From the NCBI GenBank assembly GCA_003506435.1, contig DOAQ01000027.1, positions 104,143 through 168,142 on the forward strand: a stretch of 64,000 nt of DNA, written 5' to 3'. Below, one piece after another: positions 40,927-49,287 of the stretch (position 1 is its first letter; each line of letters opens with the position of its first letter). Under the pieces are notes generated by a model that was not told the DNA's origin, ran no database searches, and saw only the letters and a program-made list of their open reading frames with translations. This DNA is from Prolixibacteraceae bacterium (GTDB lineage: Bacteria; Bacteroidota; Bacteroidia; Bacteroidales; Prolixibacteraceae). Made by a program: the position numbers and the translations under genes.

Positions 40927-42723
40927 TTATCCATCGTTCATCGAGATTAGAAATTCCTCGATTGAATTTGATTTCATAATTCGTGTTTTCATGAATTCCA
41001 TCGCTTCCTGCGAATTCATATCGGCCAGGTAGTTGCGTAGAATCCAAATTTTGTCCATCATTGCTTTTGGTATCAGCAAGTCTTCGCGGCGGGTACTTGA
41101 TGCAACAATATCGACAGCCGGGAAAATACGTTTGTTCGATAATTTCCGGTCGAGCTGAAGTTCCATGTTGCCGGTTCCTTTAAATTCTTCGAAAATAACT
41201 TCATCCATTTTCGAACCGGTTTCAGTCAATGCGGTAGAAATAATGGTCAGCGAACCACCTTCTTCGATGTTACGGGCGGCTCCAAAAAACCGTTTTGGTT
41301 TATGCAGGGCGTTGGCATCAACACCACCCGACAAAACCTTTCCGGAAGCCGGTGATACCGTGTTGTATGCGCGGGCCAAACGGGTAATCGAGTCGAGCAG
41401 AATCACCACATCGTGGCCACATTCAACCAAACGTTTGGCTTTTTCAAGAACCATTCCGGCAACACGCACATGGCGTTCGGCTGGTTCGTCAAATGTCGAC
41501 GAAATAACTTCGGCATTTACACTCCGGGCCATGTCTGTTACTTCTTCCGGGCGTTCATCAATCAACAGCACAATCATGTAAACTTCCGGGTGGTTGGCTG
41601 CAATTGCATTGGCAATATCTTTTAATAAAATAGTTTTACCTGTTTTTGGTTGAGCAACAATCAATCCGCGCTGTCCTTTTCCGATAGGTGCAAATAAATC
41701 AACAATACGGGTTGAAATATGATCGTGTCCATTGCCTGTCAAATTGAATTTTTCATTTGGAAAAAGCGGGGTAAGATGTTCAAAAGGTACCCGGTCGCGA
41801 ATGTAATCCGGTGTACGTCCGTTAATTTCCAGGACTTTAATAAGTGGAAAATATTTTTCGCCTTCTTTCGGCGGACGGATTGTCCCTCTTACAGTATCCC
41901 CGGTTTTTAAGCCGAAAAGTTTAATTTGCGATTGGGATACATAAATATCGTCGGGTGAATTCAGATAGTTAAAATCCGATGAACGCAAAAATCCGTACCC
42001 GTCAGGCATAATTTCCAAAACCCCTGAATTGGTTACAATTCCTTCAAATTCATACGGTTTTTCTTGCGGAGCCTGATTTTGCTGAGGTTTATTTTGATAC
42101 GGTTTTTGCTGATTGTTTTGCTGATTTGATTTCTGTTGATGGTTTTCCCAACGGGGTTTTTCGAAAGGTTTACTTCTTTCTCCATTATTTTCCTGCTGAG
42201 AGACTTTAATAACCAAAGGAGCTTCAGTAACTACAACTACTTCTGCCTTTTTTTCTTCCAGCTTTTCTGCGACTGTTCCCACTTCTTTTTTCAGCTCCGG
42301 CTCTTTTCTTAATTCCGGTTCTTTTGTATGTCGGGGTTCATTATCTGTCTTCCGGCTCGATGATCCTGCAATCATGGGGCCTCCGGAAGACATCCGTCGC
42401 CTTCTTCTTTTTGAATCTTCGGCTGCTTTTTGATCATTCTGCTCCTGTACAGGAGGCTGTACAGGCTGTACCGGTTCTGGATCTTCTTTTTTTAGAAAAC
42501 TTAAAAGCTTCGGTTTTTCTTCCTTTTTCTGCAAAATATCGCGAGGAGATTTGAATTTCTTTTCTGCTGTTTTTTTCTCGGATGCAAGAATGGCCTGTGT
42601 GTCTAATATCTTGTAAATCAAATCCTGTTTCTTGTACGATTCGATTTTTTTAATATTAAGCTCCTTTGCAATATCCCGTAAATCAGGAAGCAATTTTCTG
42701 CTTAATTCAATAATGTCATACAT
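40927..42723 (-). CDS. rho: Transcription termination factor Rho with long disordered insertion
   Basis: A 598-aa Rho, about 180 residues longer than E. coli Rho. Residues 1-45 are the Rho N-terminal SAP-like helix bundle (LPDLRDIAKELNIKKIESYKKQDL). Residues about 50-225 are low-complexity: Lys/Glu/Pro-rich, an Arg run (KRRRRRMSSGG), then a Gln/Asn-rich stretch (WENHQQKSNQQNNQQKPYQ). The RNA-binding cold-shock-like domain (GVLEIMPDGYGFLRSSDFNY) and the ATPase core (Walker A AQPKTGKTILL, LLIDERPEEV, LLDSITRLARAYN) are intact. It unwinds RNA-polymerase transcripts using ATP. The insertion resembles the disordered region that lets Bacteroides Rho phase-separate. It is divergent from rpoD. Confidence 0.95.
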   Translation of the reverse strand: MYDIIELSRKLLPDLRDIAKELNIKKIESYKKQDLIYKILDTQAILASEKKTAEKKFKSPRDILQKKEEKPKLLSFLKKEDPEPVQPVQPPVQEQNDQKAAEDSKRRRRRMSSGGPMIAGSSSRKTDNEPRHTKEPELRKEPELKKEVGTVAEKLEEKKAEVVVVTEAPLVIKVSQQENNGERSKPFEKPRWENHQQKSNQQNNQQKPYQNKPQQNQAPQEKPYEFEGIVTNSGVLEIMPDGYGFLRSSDFNYLNSPDDIYVSQSQIKLFGLKTGDTVRGTIRPPKEGEKYFPLIKVLEINGRTPDYIRDRVPFEHLTPLFPNEKFNLTGNGHDHISTRIVDLFAPIGKGQRGLIVAQPKTGKTILLKDIANAIAANHPEVYMIVLLIDERPEEVTDMARSVNAEVISSTFDEPAERHVRVAGMVLEKAKRLVECGHDVVILLDSITRLARAYNTVSPASGKVLSGGVDANALHKPKRFFGAARNIEEGGSLTIISTALTETGSKMDEVIFEEFKGTGNMELQLDRKLSNKRIFPAVDIVASSTRREDLLIPKAMMDKIWILRNYLADMNSQEAMEFMKTRIMKSNSIEEFLISMNDG

Positions 42724-43116
42724 AGTAATTGTGATTGAATTGTTAAATATCCAAAAGTCAAAGTGTAAAATAAAAAGAGGGATTGAGAATTTGGATAACT
42801 CTTTTCTGAAATTTTTTGCAATTATAACTAATAAGTCAGTATTACCAAAAAAAAAATGATCTTTTTACTGAAAAAATCGAACAACAAGTTATGATTTTTT
42901 TCGTAGAATGCAAATATCTAAAAAACATACAGATGTAGGGGCTTCATATATACACGATGTTATTTCATCAAAAAAAACAGGGGGCGTGAAAAACCACGAA
43001 AAAAAAGAATATTTAAAAACATTAATGATTATTTTCATCCTCGGGGTACCTTTAAACCTAAAGTGGGATAAATTGTTACTCTTAAGTGTAAAACAATATA
43101 CCAAAAATCAAGGGAA
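42724..43116. other. Divergent intergenic region between rho and rpoD
   Basis: A 393-bp AT-rich region presumably holding promoters for both genes. No exact TAnnTTTG was found close to either start. A 71-codon frame (42908-43120) overlaps the rpoD ATG but has no recognisable protein features. Nothing else is seen. Confidence 0.5.
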
Positions 43117-43983
43117 ATGAGACAATTGAAGATAACAAAGCAGGTGACCAACCGGGAGACTTTATCCCTTGATAAATATTTGCATGAAATTGGTAAGGTT
43201 GACCTCCTGTCTGCTGAACGGGAAGTTGAATTGGCAAAACGGATAAGAAAAGGTGACTGTCAGGCGCTTGAAGAACTTATCAAGGCGAATTTGCGGTTTG
43301 TAGTTTCTGTTTCAAAGCAATACCAAAATCAGGGACTGAGTTTACCGGACCTGATTAATGAAGGAAACCTGGGGCTGATTAAAGCGGCCCAACGATTCGA
43401 CGAGACCCGCGGTTTTAAATTTATTTCGTATGCTGTTTGGTGGATTCGTCAGTCGATTTTGCAAGCGCTGGCAGAACAGGCACGAATAGTGAGGTTGCCC
43501 CTCAATAAAATCGGGTCGATCAATAAAATTAACAAAACTTTCTCGCAACTGGAACAGGAATTTCAAAGAGAACCAACCCCTGATGAAGTGGCCCGTTTGC
43601 TGGAATTAACCCCCGATGTGGTTGAAGATGCCATGAAAGTGTCGACTCATCATATTTCAATGGATGCCCCGCTGCGAGATGACGATGATAACAGCATGTA
43701 TGATGTAATGTTGAACAATGAATCGCCTAGTCCTGATGGTGGTCTGATAGACAATTCCCTGCGTAAAGAAATAGAACGGACTCTATCGACACTGAGTGAA
43801 CGGGAGGCTGATATTCTTCGTCATTATTTTGGGTTGAATGGTTGCCGGCAACATACATTGGAAGAAATTGGCGATATTTTCAGTTTAACCAGGGAACGAG
43901 TCAGGCAAATAAAGGAAAAAGCTATCAAAAAACTGAAAAGTAATTCCCGGAATAAATTGCTGAAAACGTATTTGGGGTCATAA
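43117..43983 (+). CDS. rpoD: Primary sigma factor RpoD (short Bacteroidota type)
   Basis: A 288-aa sigma-70 lacking the large region 1.1/non-conserved insert, as is usual in Bacteroidota. Region 1.2/2.1 starts at LSLDKYLHEIGKVDLLSAEREVELAKRI. Region 2.3-2.4 is GLIKAAQRFDETRGFKFISYAVWWIRQSI, with the -7-recognising aromatic residues. Region 3 follows, and region 4.2 is HTLEEIGDIFSLTRERVRQIKEKAIKKL. It directs RNA polymerase to the TTTG/TAnnTTTG promoters seen in this window. It starts with ATG at 43117, divergent from rho, and is followed by rpe after 78 bp with its own -7 element. Confidence 0.95.
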   Translation: MRQLKITKQVTNRETLSLDKYLHEIGKVDLLSAEREVELAKRIRKGDCQALEELIKANLRFVVSVSKQYQNQGLSLPDLINEGNLGLIKAAQRFDETRGFKFISYAVWWIRQSILQALAEQARIVRLPLNKIGSINKINKTFSQLEQEFQREPTPDEVARLLELTPDVVEDAMKVSTHHISMDAPLRDDDDNSMYDVMLNNESPSPDGGLIDNSLRKEIERTLSTLSEREADILRHYFGLNGCRQHTLEEIGDIFSLTRERVRQIKEKAIKKLKSNSRNKLLKTYLGS

Positions 43984-44035
43984 CGGTGCTTTTGGTAATT
44001 ATGAAAAGATCGTTTTATTTGCCCGCAGAAAAATG

Positions 44036-44043
44036 TATTTTTG
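44036..44043 (+). promoter_or_regulatory. -7 element of rpe
   Basis: TATTTTTG matches TAnnTTTG exactly. The predicted transcript start is about 10 nt before the ATG at 44062. A TTG at 44041 falls inside the element, which rules it out as the start codon. Confidence 0.55.
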
Positions 44044-44061
44044 AGGCAAACTTTTATTGTC

Positions 44062-44718
44062 ATGAGTAATCTGAAACTAATTGCACCATCTATTTTATCG
44101 GCTGATTTTAATCATTTGGGCCGCGATATTGAAATGATCAATCAAAGTGAAGCCGATTATATTCATTTTGATGTGATGGATGGGGTTTTTGTCCCGAATA
44201 TATCTTTCGGTATACCGGTGATTGAACACGTCAGCAAAATTGCAAAAAAGCCCCTTGACGTACATCTGATGATCATTAATCCGGATTTGTTCATTGATCC
44301 GTTTGCCGATGCAGGCGCTTCCATTATTACCGTACATTACGAAGTTTGCAAACATTTGCACCGGACTATTCAAACAATCAAGAACCGGGACATAAAGGCA
44401 AGTGTATGTTTGAACCCGCATACGCCGGTTGATCTGTTAAATGATATCATTGAGGAGCTGGATATGGTTTTATTGATGTCGGTAAACCCGGGGTTCGGCG
44501 GACAGAAATTTATAGAAAATACGTACAGGAAAGTTGCTCAGTTGCGCAGTCTGATTGAAGATAAGAATCCGGAATGTTTGATAGAAGTGGATGGAGGCGT
44601 GAATTTCACGACCGGGAAAAAGTTATTCGACTGCGGGGCCAATGTGCTGGTTGCAGGAAGCTTTGTTTTTGGCTCTGAAAATCCGGAAAAAATAATTGGG
44701 GATTTGAAGAAGTTATAA
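44062..44718 (+). CDS. rpe: Ribulose-phosphate 3-epimerase
   Basis: A 218-aa TIM-barrel enzyme that interconverts ribulose-5-phosphate and xylulose-5-phosphate in the pentose phosphate pathway. Motifs: APSILSADFNHLG, IHFDVMDGVFVPNISFG with metal-binding His and catalytic Asp, PLDVHLMI, VLLMSVNPGFGGQKF, and IEVDGGVNF with the second catalytic Asp. The start is the ATG at 44062, set by the -7 element at 44036. Its stop codon overlaps the stop of the convergent FeoB-associated gene in a shared TTATAA palindrome (44713-44718). Confidence 0.95.
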   Translation: MSNLKLIAPSILSADFNHLGRDIEMINQSEADYIHFDVMDGVFVPNISFGIPVIEHVSKIAKKPLDVHLMIINPDLFIDPFADAGASIITVHYEVCKHLHRTIQTIKNRDIKASVCLNPHTPVDLLNDIIEELDMVLLMSVNPGFGGQKFIENTYRKVAQLRSLIEDKNPECLIEVDGGVNFTTGKKLFDCGANVLVAGSFVFGSENPEKIIGDLKKL

Positions 44719-44922
44719 ATAAAAATCAAGTTCTTTTCTTGTTGGGCAGTTATCTTTGTTTTCCAGGGAAATTTCCTTCAGCATACATTCAGCAGAACAC
44801 GAACCACACTTGGAATTTTTCTTTTTCTTTTTTACAGAAACAAGGAAAAAACGTGCTGATTTAAGGGCCACCAAACTTACTGCACCCCCAATAATAAAAT
44901 ATGATACGATCTCCTGAATCAT
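44713..44922 (-). CDS. FeoB-associated Cys-rich membrane protein
   Basis: A 69-aa protein with one transmembrane helix (MIQEIVSYFIIGGAVSLVALKS), a basic Lys run, then KCGSCSAECMLKEI and one more cysteine, the layout of the FeoB-associated Cys-rich membrane protein family. These are encoded beside FeoB and are thought to help ferrous iron handling. The ATG at 44922 is chosen over a TTG two codons earlier. It is 78 bp downstream of feoAB on the same strand, so probably in the same operon. Confidence 0.8.
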   Translation of the reverse strand: MIQEIVSYFIIGGAVSLVALKSARFFLVSVKKKKKNSKCGSCSAECMLKEISLENKDNCPTRKELDFYL

Positions 44923-45000
44923 AGCCAAAACTCTACTCCTATGAGTACAAACTTAATCACTTGTACAATTATAAACAAAATAAGAAATTCACAATCCACG

Positions 45001-47421
45001 TTAAGTTATTAACCGACTGATTTGAAAGACCAAAAAAGCAATCAGCCAAGCCATTGATGTTGTATAAACCATTGCAAAAATGGCCCATTGCATTTTTCCC
45101 GATTCATTCTTAATGGTAGCAATAACCCCAATACACGGGAAATATATCAAAACAAAAAATAAGAAAGCCAAAGCTGCCGGAACAGTAAATACCATCTGAC
45201 CGACTTTTTTGCCGCTTGTATATTTTTCTGCCTGAAGTTTTTGAGGCAATGAGGTAGTAGCCGAACCATCTTCTTCCTGGTATAAAACTCCCATTGTGCT
45301 GACAATTATTTCTTTTGCAGGCAATCCTGCCAGTAAACTCACACTCATTTTCCAATCGAATCCCAGTGGTCGCATCACCGGTTCAATAAAGTGGCCGATA
45401 CGTCCTAAATAGCTGTTTTGCAATTGCATTGTTGCCGGGCTTATCTGTATTTCTGTTGCGGAACTATTTTGTGTTGACAGTTCCGCTTTTATTGTATTTT
45501 CCCTCGGAAAATATCCCAATGCCCAGATAATGATCACTCCCACTAAAATAATACCTCCGATTTTTTTGAGGTATTGCTGTGTTTTATCCCACATGTGTAC
45601 CACAATATTTTTCAGTGTGGGCATCCGGTATGGAGGCAATTCCAGCACGAAAGGTGTTTCTTTATTTTTGAAAAATGTCTTGTTGAAAACCTGTGCCGTA
45701 AGAAAAGCCAGTAAAATTCCGGTAAAATATATTGATGCGAGCACCAATCCCGGATTTTTCGGAAAGAATGCAGAAATAAACAAAACATATACAGGCAACC
45801 TTGCACTGCACGACATGAATGGAATAATCAGCATGGTCAGGAGACGGTCGCCGGGATTTCGCAGGGTGCGGGTAGCCATGATGGCAGGTACATTGCAGCC
45901 GAATCCCATTACCAGCGGAATAAACGACCGCCCGTGAAGGCCAAAGCGGTGCATGATTTTATCCATTAAAAATGCGGCGCGTGCCATGTAGCCACTGTCT
46001 TCCATCAGCGAGATGAAAAAGAAAAGGATCAGGATATTTGGAAGGAACACCAAAACGCTTCCCGTGCCGTCAATAATCCCGTTTATCAGCATATCTTTTA
46101 ACATGCCATCAGCCATGTAATTGTTGACCATTGTTGTAATGAAAGCAATCAGGTTTTCAATCCATAGCATGGGGTATGCCCCCAGTTTGAAGGTTCCGAA
46201 AAAGGTAACAAGCATGAAAAATATAAATAAAGGGAAGCCCAGAAAAGAATGGGTCAGCAAATGGTCGATTTTATCGGACCGGTTTTTTAAAGGCTTCTTT
46301 TTTTGCGTCAGGGTTTCTTTCAGCGCCCCGGAAATAAAACCGTATTTTGCATTGGTGATAACTGTTTCGCTATCTTCATTATACAGTTTTTCAATTCGTG
46401 TAATTTCATTTTCCGAAGTATGGTAAATATCCTCGAAATTTTTGTATTTCGATAGTGTTGCAGATGTCTGTTTGTCACGTTCCATTAATTTTAAAGCCAG
46501 AAAGCGCGACGACATTTTGTCGGTTATAGGTTTGTTTTCCTTGATCTTGGATCGTATAAGCCCAATCGATTTTTCGATTTCCTGACCATAGTTAATGTGG
46601 ATATGCCGCACAATGGGTTCCTGATCTTCGTAAACCTGAATGGTTTTCTGGATCAGTTCGTCAATCCCTTTTCCCTTCGAACTTATGGTTGGAATAAACG
46701 GGATGCCGATTAATCTTCCGAGACTATTGTAATCGAAATGAATTTCATTTTTCAGCAATTCATCATACATGTTCAGGGCAATAATCACCTTGATATCCAT
46801 GTCGATTAACTGGGTCGTTAAGAATAAATTACGTTCGAGGTTAGAAGCATCAATCACATTGATGATAATATCGGGAGTTTCGTGTGTGATAAACTTTCGT
46901 ACGTACAATTCTTCCGGAGAATATGCTGTAAGCGAGTATGTTCCGGGTAAATCGTAAATATTGAAGTGGTATCCGAATTGATTGAAACTGGCTTTCTTCG
47001 AATCAACCGTAACCCCGCTGTAATTTCCGACATGTTCCCTTGATCCCGACAGAAAATTAAATAGGGTGGTTTTGCCGCAATTCGGATTGCCCACCAATGC
47101 GATATTTATTGTTTTTTCCTGAAGCCTGGCCGAACGTTTCAGTACCTCCATATCAATTACGCCTTCGTATGCATTGGGCGACATTTGCATTGCGTCTTCA
47201 ATACTCACAACTTCGATAAGTTTCGCTTCCGACCGGCGAAGGGTGATGTTGTAATCAAGGATTTTGAATTCGATGGGACCTTTAAACGGGGCATTTTTTA
47301 CTACCGTAACTTCTTTGCCTTTAATAAATCCCATTTCGGTGATGCGCTTACGGAATGAACCATGGCCAAGCACCTTGGTTATAATTACTGTTTCATTATT
47401 TTTTATTTCTGAAAGCCTCAC
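45001..47421 (-). CDS. feoAB: Fused FeoA-FeoB ferrous iron transporter
   Basis: An 806-aa inner-membrane protein. Residues 1-70 are a FeoA-type SH3 domain (MRLSEIKNNETVIITKVLGHG, later GKEVTVVKNAPFKGPIEF). The FeoB G-domain follows: P-loop ALVGNPNCGKTTLFNFLSG (about residue 112), switch YDLPGTYSLTAYSPEE, and ALNMYDE with the G4 NxxD. The C-terminal half has the FeoB gate helices (VLVFLPNILILFFFISLMEDSGYMARAAF, GFGCNVPAIMATRTL, LLAGLPAKEIIVSTMG) and imports Fe2+. The FeoA fusion is common in Bacteroidota. A minus-strand promoter lies at 47466-47498. Confidence 0.95.
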   Translation of the reverse strand: MRLSEIKNNETVIITKVLGHGSFRKRITEMGFIKGKEVTVVKNAPFKGPIEFKILDYNITLRRSEAKLIEVVSIEDAMQMSPNAYEGVIDMEVLKRSARLQEKTINIALVGNPNCGKTTLFNFLSGSREHVGNYSGVTVDSKKASFNQFGYHFNIYDLPGTYSLTAYSPEELYVRKFITHETPDIIINVIDASNLERNLFLTTQLIDMDIKVIIALNMYDELLKNEIHFDYNSLGRLIGIPFIPTISSKGKGIDELIQKTIQVYEDQEPIVRHIHINYGQEIEKSIGLIRSKIKENKPITDKMSSRFLALKLMERDKQTSATLSKYKNFEDIYHTSENEITRIEKLYNEDSETVITNAKYGFISGALKETLTQKKKPLKNRSDKIDHLLTHSFLGFPLFIFFMLVTFFGTFKLGAYPMLWIENLIAFITTMVNNYMADGMLKDMLINGIIDGTGSVLVFLPNILILFFFISLMEDSGYMARAAFLMDKIMHRFGLHGRSFIPLVMGFGCNVPAIMATRTLRNPGDRLLTMLIIPFMSCSARLPVYVLFISAFFPKNPGLVLASIYFTGILLAFLTAQVFNKTFFKNKETPFVLELPPYRMPTLKNIVVHMWDKTQQYLKKIGGIILVGVIIIWALGYFPRENTIKAELSTQNSSATEIQISPATMQLQNSYLGRIGHFIEPVMRPLGFDWKMSVSLLAGLPAKEIIVSTMGVLYQEEDGSATTSLPQKLQAEKYTSGKKVGQMVFTVPAALAFLFFVLIYFPCIGVIATIKNESGKMQWAIFAMVYTTSMAWLIAFLVFQISRLIT

Positions 47422-47465
47422 CTGTAAATCGCTATGCTAATTTAAATTAAATAAAAATAACCCTG

Positions 47466-47498
47466 CAAAGATATTTAAGTTTTATATATTTCGTCAAA
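47466..47498 (-). promoter_or_regulatory. Promoter of feoAB
   Basis: On the minus strand TATCTTTG (47473-47466) is an exact -7 TAnnTTTG, and TTTG (47498-47495) lies 21 bp upstream, a good -33 spacing. The transcript start would be about 40 nt before the feoAB ATG. No clear Fur box was found. Confidence 0.55.
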
Positions 47499-47510
47499 AA
47501 AATAGCGTTT

Positions 47511-47543
47511 ATTGAGAAAACGTGAAGCATTCGGTTAAATTTG
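47511..47543 (+). promoter_or_regulatory. Promoter of the 47549 gene, giving a near-leaderless mRNA
   Basis: TAAATTTG (47536-47543) is an exact -7 match with ATTG at 47511-47514 in the -33 position. The predicted transcript start falls on or next to the ATG at 47549. Confidence 0.5.
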
Positions 47544-47548
47544 TATTT

Positions 47549-48307
47549 ATGAGAAAAGATCAGGAAAATATATACCGGCAAATTCAGGATGCAATAAACA
47601 ACCTGCCTGACAATTTCAGTATACTGGAAGAGCAAATCGACGTTGAATTGCAACTTCAGTATTTTAATTTTTCGAAAGAACTGAAAAATGAATTTTCGAA
47701 AGAATATATTCTGGAACGAAAGGATGATTTGCTTGATGAAAATATTCCTACAGAGGAAAAAAAGAACCTGCTGGTTTTACTCGCGTCGGTTAATGAAGTT
47801 GAGGCGTACAGGGCTGTTGAAAGATTTGCAAAAAATCCCATCCCGGAATTAAAAGAGTGGTCAATCCTGGCCTTGCAGGAAAGCCGGATGTTATTACAAA
47901 GCACCTTGCTCGACGAGCAGCAGGTTTTTATTTCAACCGGCTTGGGCGGACAAGGACAAAAATTACGCTATTTTGTAGTATTGCGGTCGAAGAATTTGCA
48001 GGTTGAATTTACAAAAGTGCAAAAACAACTCATTGAAAGTGAATTGATTTTCATCATAAAGAGATACGATGGTGTTTTTGAGGAAATTGAATTTGAAGAG
48101 GGGTTTGCCAAAGCGCTTTTTCTGATGCCATTAAAAAGTGATATGCAGGAAATGTTCCGCTCCTTTATTGATGAATGTAATCAATATGGTGATTTTATGG
48201 ATGAAGATGTAATTCTGACCAATGTCAGAAAATTGGAAAGCAGCGAAATACGTGATTTCTTAGATAACGGACTTATTGATATAGAAGGAAAAGATGATGA
48301 TGAATAA
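47549..48307 (+). CDS. Conserved protein of unknown function, partner of a thiamine-binding protein
   Basis: A 252-aa soluble acidic protein with no signal peptide. Residues about 70-125 (KKNLLVLLASVNEVEAYRAVERF, ELKEWSILALQESRMLL) look like HEAT-type helical repeats; the second half looks alpha/beta. I do not recognise a named family. The ATG at 47549 is chosen because a -7 element ends 5 nt before it; a GTG at 47522 would lie upstream of the promoter. Its 3' end overlaps the start of the thiamine-binding-protein gene by up to 14 nt, so the two are translationally coupled. Confidence 0.7.
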   Translation: MRKDQENIYRQIQDAINNLPDNFSILEEQIDVELQLQYFNFSKELKNEFSKEYILERKDDLLDENIPTEEKKNLLVLLASVNEVEAYRAVERFAKNPIPELKEWSILALQESRMLLQSTLLDEQQVFISTGLGGQGQKLRYFVVLRSKNLQVEFTKVQKQLIESELIFIIKRYDGVFEEIEFEEGFAKALFLMPLKSDMQEMFRSFIDECNQYGDFMDEDVILTNVRKLESSEIRDFLDNGLIDIEGKDDDE

Positions 48308-48590
48308 AATAAATGTTGCTCTGCAGGTTTTACCTGTTTCAAGTAAAAAAGACAGTTATGATTTGGTGGATATTGCCATCGCAGAAATTGAAAAATCGGG
48401 GTTGAAATACAAAGTTTGCCCGTTTGAAACTGTTATTGAAGGAACTTTTGACGAAATTATGCCGCTCGTCGGGAGGATACATGAACTACTTTATGCCAGT
48501 GGTGCCGAAAAAATGATGTGCTATATTAAAATACAGAGTAGTAACAATCAGGATGTTTTGATCGAAGATAAAATGCACAAATACGAATAG
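48294..48590 (+). CDS. MTH1187/YkoF-type thiamine-binding protein
   Basis: A 98-aa ferredoxin-like-fold protein of the MTH1187/thiamine-binding family: INVALQVLPVSS, YDLVDIAIAEIEKSGLKYKV and PFETVIEGTFDEIMPLVGRIHE are typical. Such proteins bind thiamine or hydroxymethylpyrimidine and are thought to serve in salvage or buffering. Three consecutive ATGs (48294, 48297, 48300) make the start ambiguous by two residues; all overlap the previous gene. Coupling with that gene suggests a shared process. Confidence 0.8.
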   Translation: MMMNKINVALQVLPVSSKKDSYDLVDIAIAEIEKSGLKYKVCPFETVIEGTFDEIMPLVGRIHELLYASGAEKMMCYIKIQSSNNQDVLIEDKMHKYE

Positions 48591-48632
48591 GAAAAAGATT
48601 CAACTTTTTTCATATGAATATTCAAAAAGTAT

Positions 48633-48640
48633 TATATTTG
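48633..48640 (+). promoter_or_regulatory. -7 element of the tRNA-Arg gene
   Basis: TATATTTG matches TAnnTTTG exactly, 25 nt before the tRNA. Confidence 0.55.
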
Positions 48641-48664
48641 CAGCGCTTTTAGCGATAACAGCAT

Positions 48665-48737
48665 GGCCCCGTAGCTTAATGGATAGAGCATCTGACTACG
48701 GATCAGAAGGTTGGGGGTTCGAGTCTCTCCGGGGTCA
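48665..48737 (+). tRNA. tRNA-Arg (anticodon ACG)
   Basis: A 73-nt cloverleaf. The acceptor is GGCCCCG with CGGGGTC and discriminator A. The anticodon arm is TCTGA-CTACGGA-TCAGA, giving anticodon ACG (probably modified to ICG, reading CGU/CGC/CGA). The T-arm has GGTTCGAGT. CCA is not encoded. A strong terminator follows 10 nt later. Confidence 0.95.
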
Positions 48738-48747
48738 CTAATATTTG

Positions 48748-48786
48748 AAACTCCGCATCAAAAAAGAGATTGCGGAGTTTTTTTTT
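48748..48786 (+). terminator. Terminator after tRNA-Arg
   Basis: Perfect stem AAACTCCGCA/TGCGGAGTTT (48748-48757 with 48771-48780) followed by a T-run. Confidence 0.9.
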
Positions 48787-48966
48787 ATTTCCCAACCCAC
48801 GAGGAATAAAAATAATCGGAATGTGCATAAACATTAGCCTAAAAAACATTTGGAGTAGTTCGAACTATTGGCCAATTTACAATTGTCTTCAAGACGTTAT
48901 AAAAGTGCCAGCTTACCCATCATCACACTAGATTTATTTCGGTTAATATTTTATCCATTTTATTTA

Positions 48967-48982
48967 TATTTTTGTATATTTG
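48967..48982 (+). promoter_or_regulatory. Promoter elements before hipB
   Basis: Two overlapping-phase TAnnTTTG matches, TATTTTTG (48967-48974) and TATATTTG (48975-48982). The second lies 24 nt before the ATG at 49007 and covers a TTG at 48980, arguing against that TTG as the start codon. Confidence 0.5.
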
Positions 48983-49006
48983 GCTAATATTTTAACTATA
49001 ATAAAA

Positions 49007-49282
49007 ATGTATTCTTTAGAATCAACTCCTTTAGAGGTGTGTAAAGCAATGGCTGAAAGACATAAATTATTGCGCAAAAAACTTCGCCTTTCGCAGAAAG
49101 AAATGGCTGAACGTTCAGGCGTTTCATTGGGTAGTCTGAAGCGTTTTGAAAATACTGGTAAAATATCGCTGGAAGCTCTTCTTAAACTTGCCCATTTAAG
49201 TGGACGACTTAAAGATTTTGACACAATCTTTCAACCCGGTGATGATTTAAGTGAGGTTGAAAAGCTTTTCACCAATAAATAA
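49007..49282 (+). CDS. hipB: HipB-like XRE antitoxin
   Basis: A 91-aa helix-turn-helix protein: LRKKLRLSQKEMAERSGVSLGSLKRFENTGKISLEALLKLA is a clear XRE/Cro-type fold. It is 5 bp before a HipA-like kinase gene, the normal order for HipBA modules, where HipB binds and silences HipA and represses the operon. The ATG at 49007 is used because the longer TTG start lies in the promoter. Confidence 0.85.
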   Translation: MYSLESTPLEVCKAMAERHKLLRKKLRLSQKEMAERSGVSLGSLKRFENTGKISLEALLKLAHLSGRLKDFDTIFQPGDDLSEVEKLFTNK

Positions 49283-49287
49283 AGGCC

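Noticed and set aside
42908..43120. 71-codon plus-strand frame overlapping the rpoD start by ATGA
   Set aside because: It has no recognisable domain, signal or ribosome-site support, and is simply open in AT-rich leader sequence. The overlap alone is not enough.
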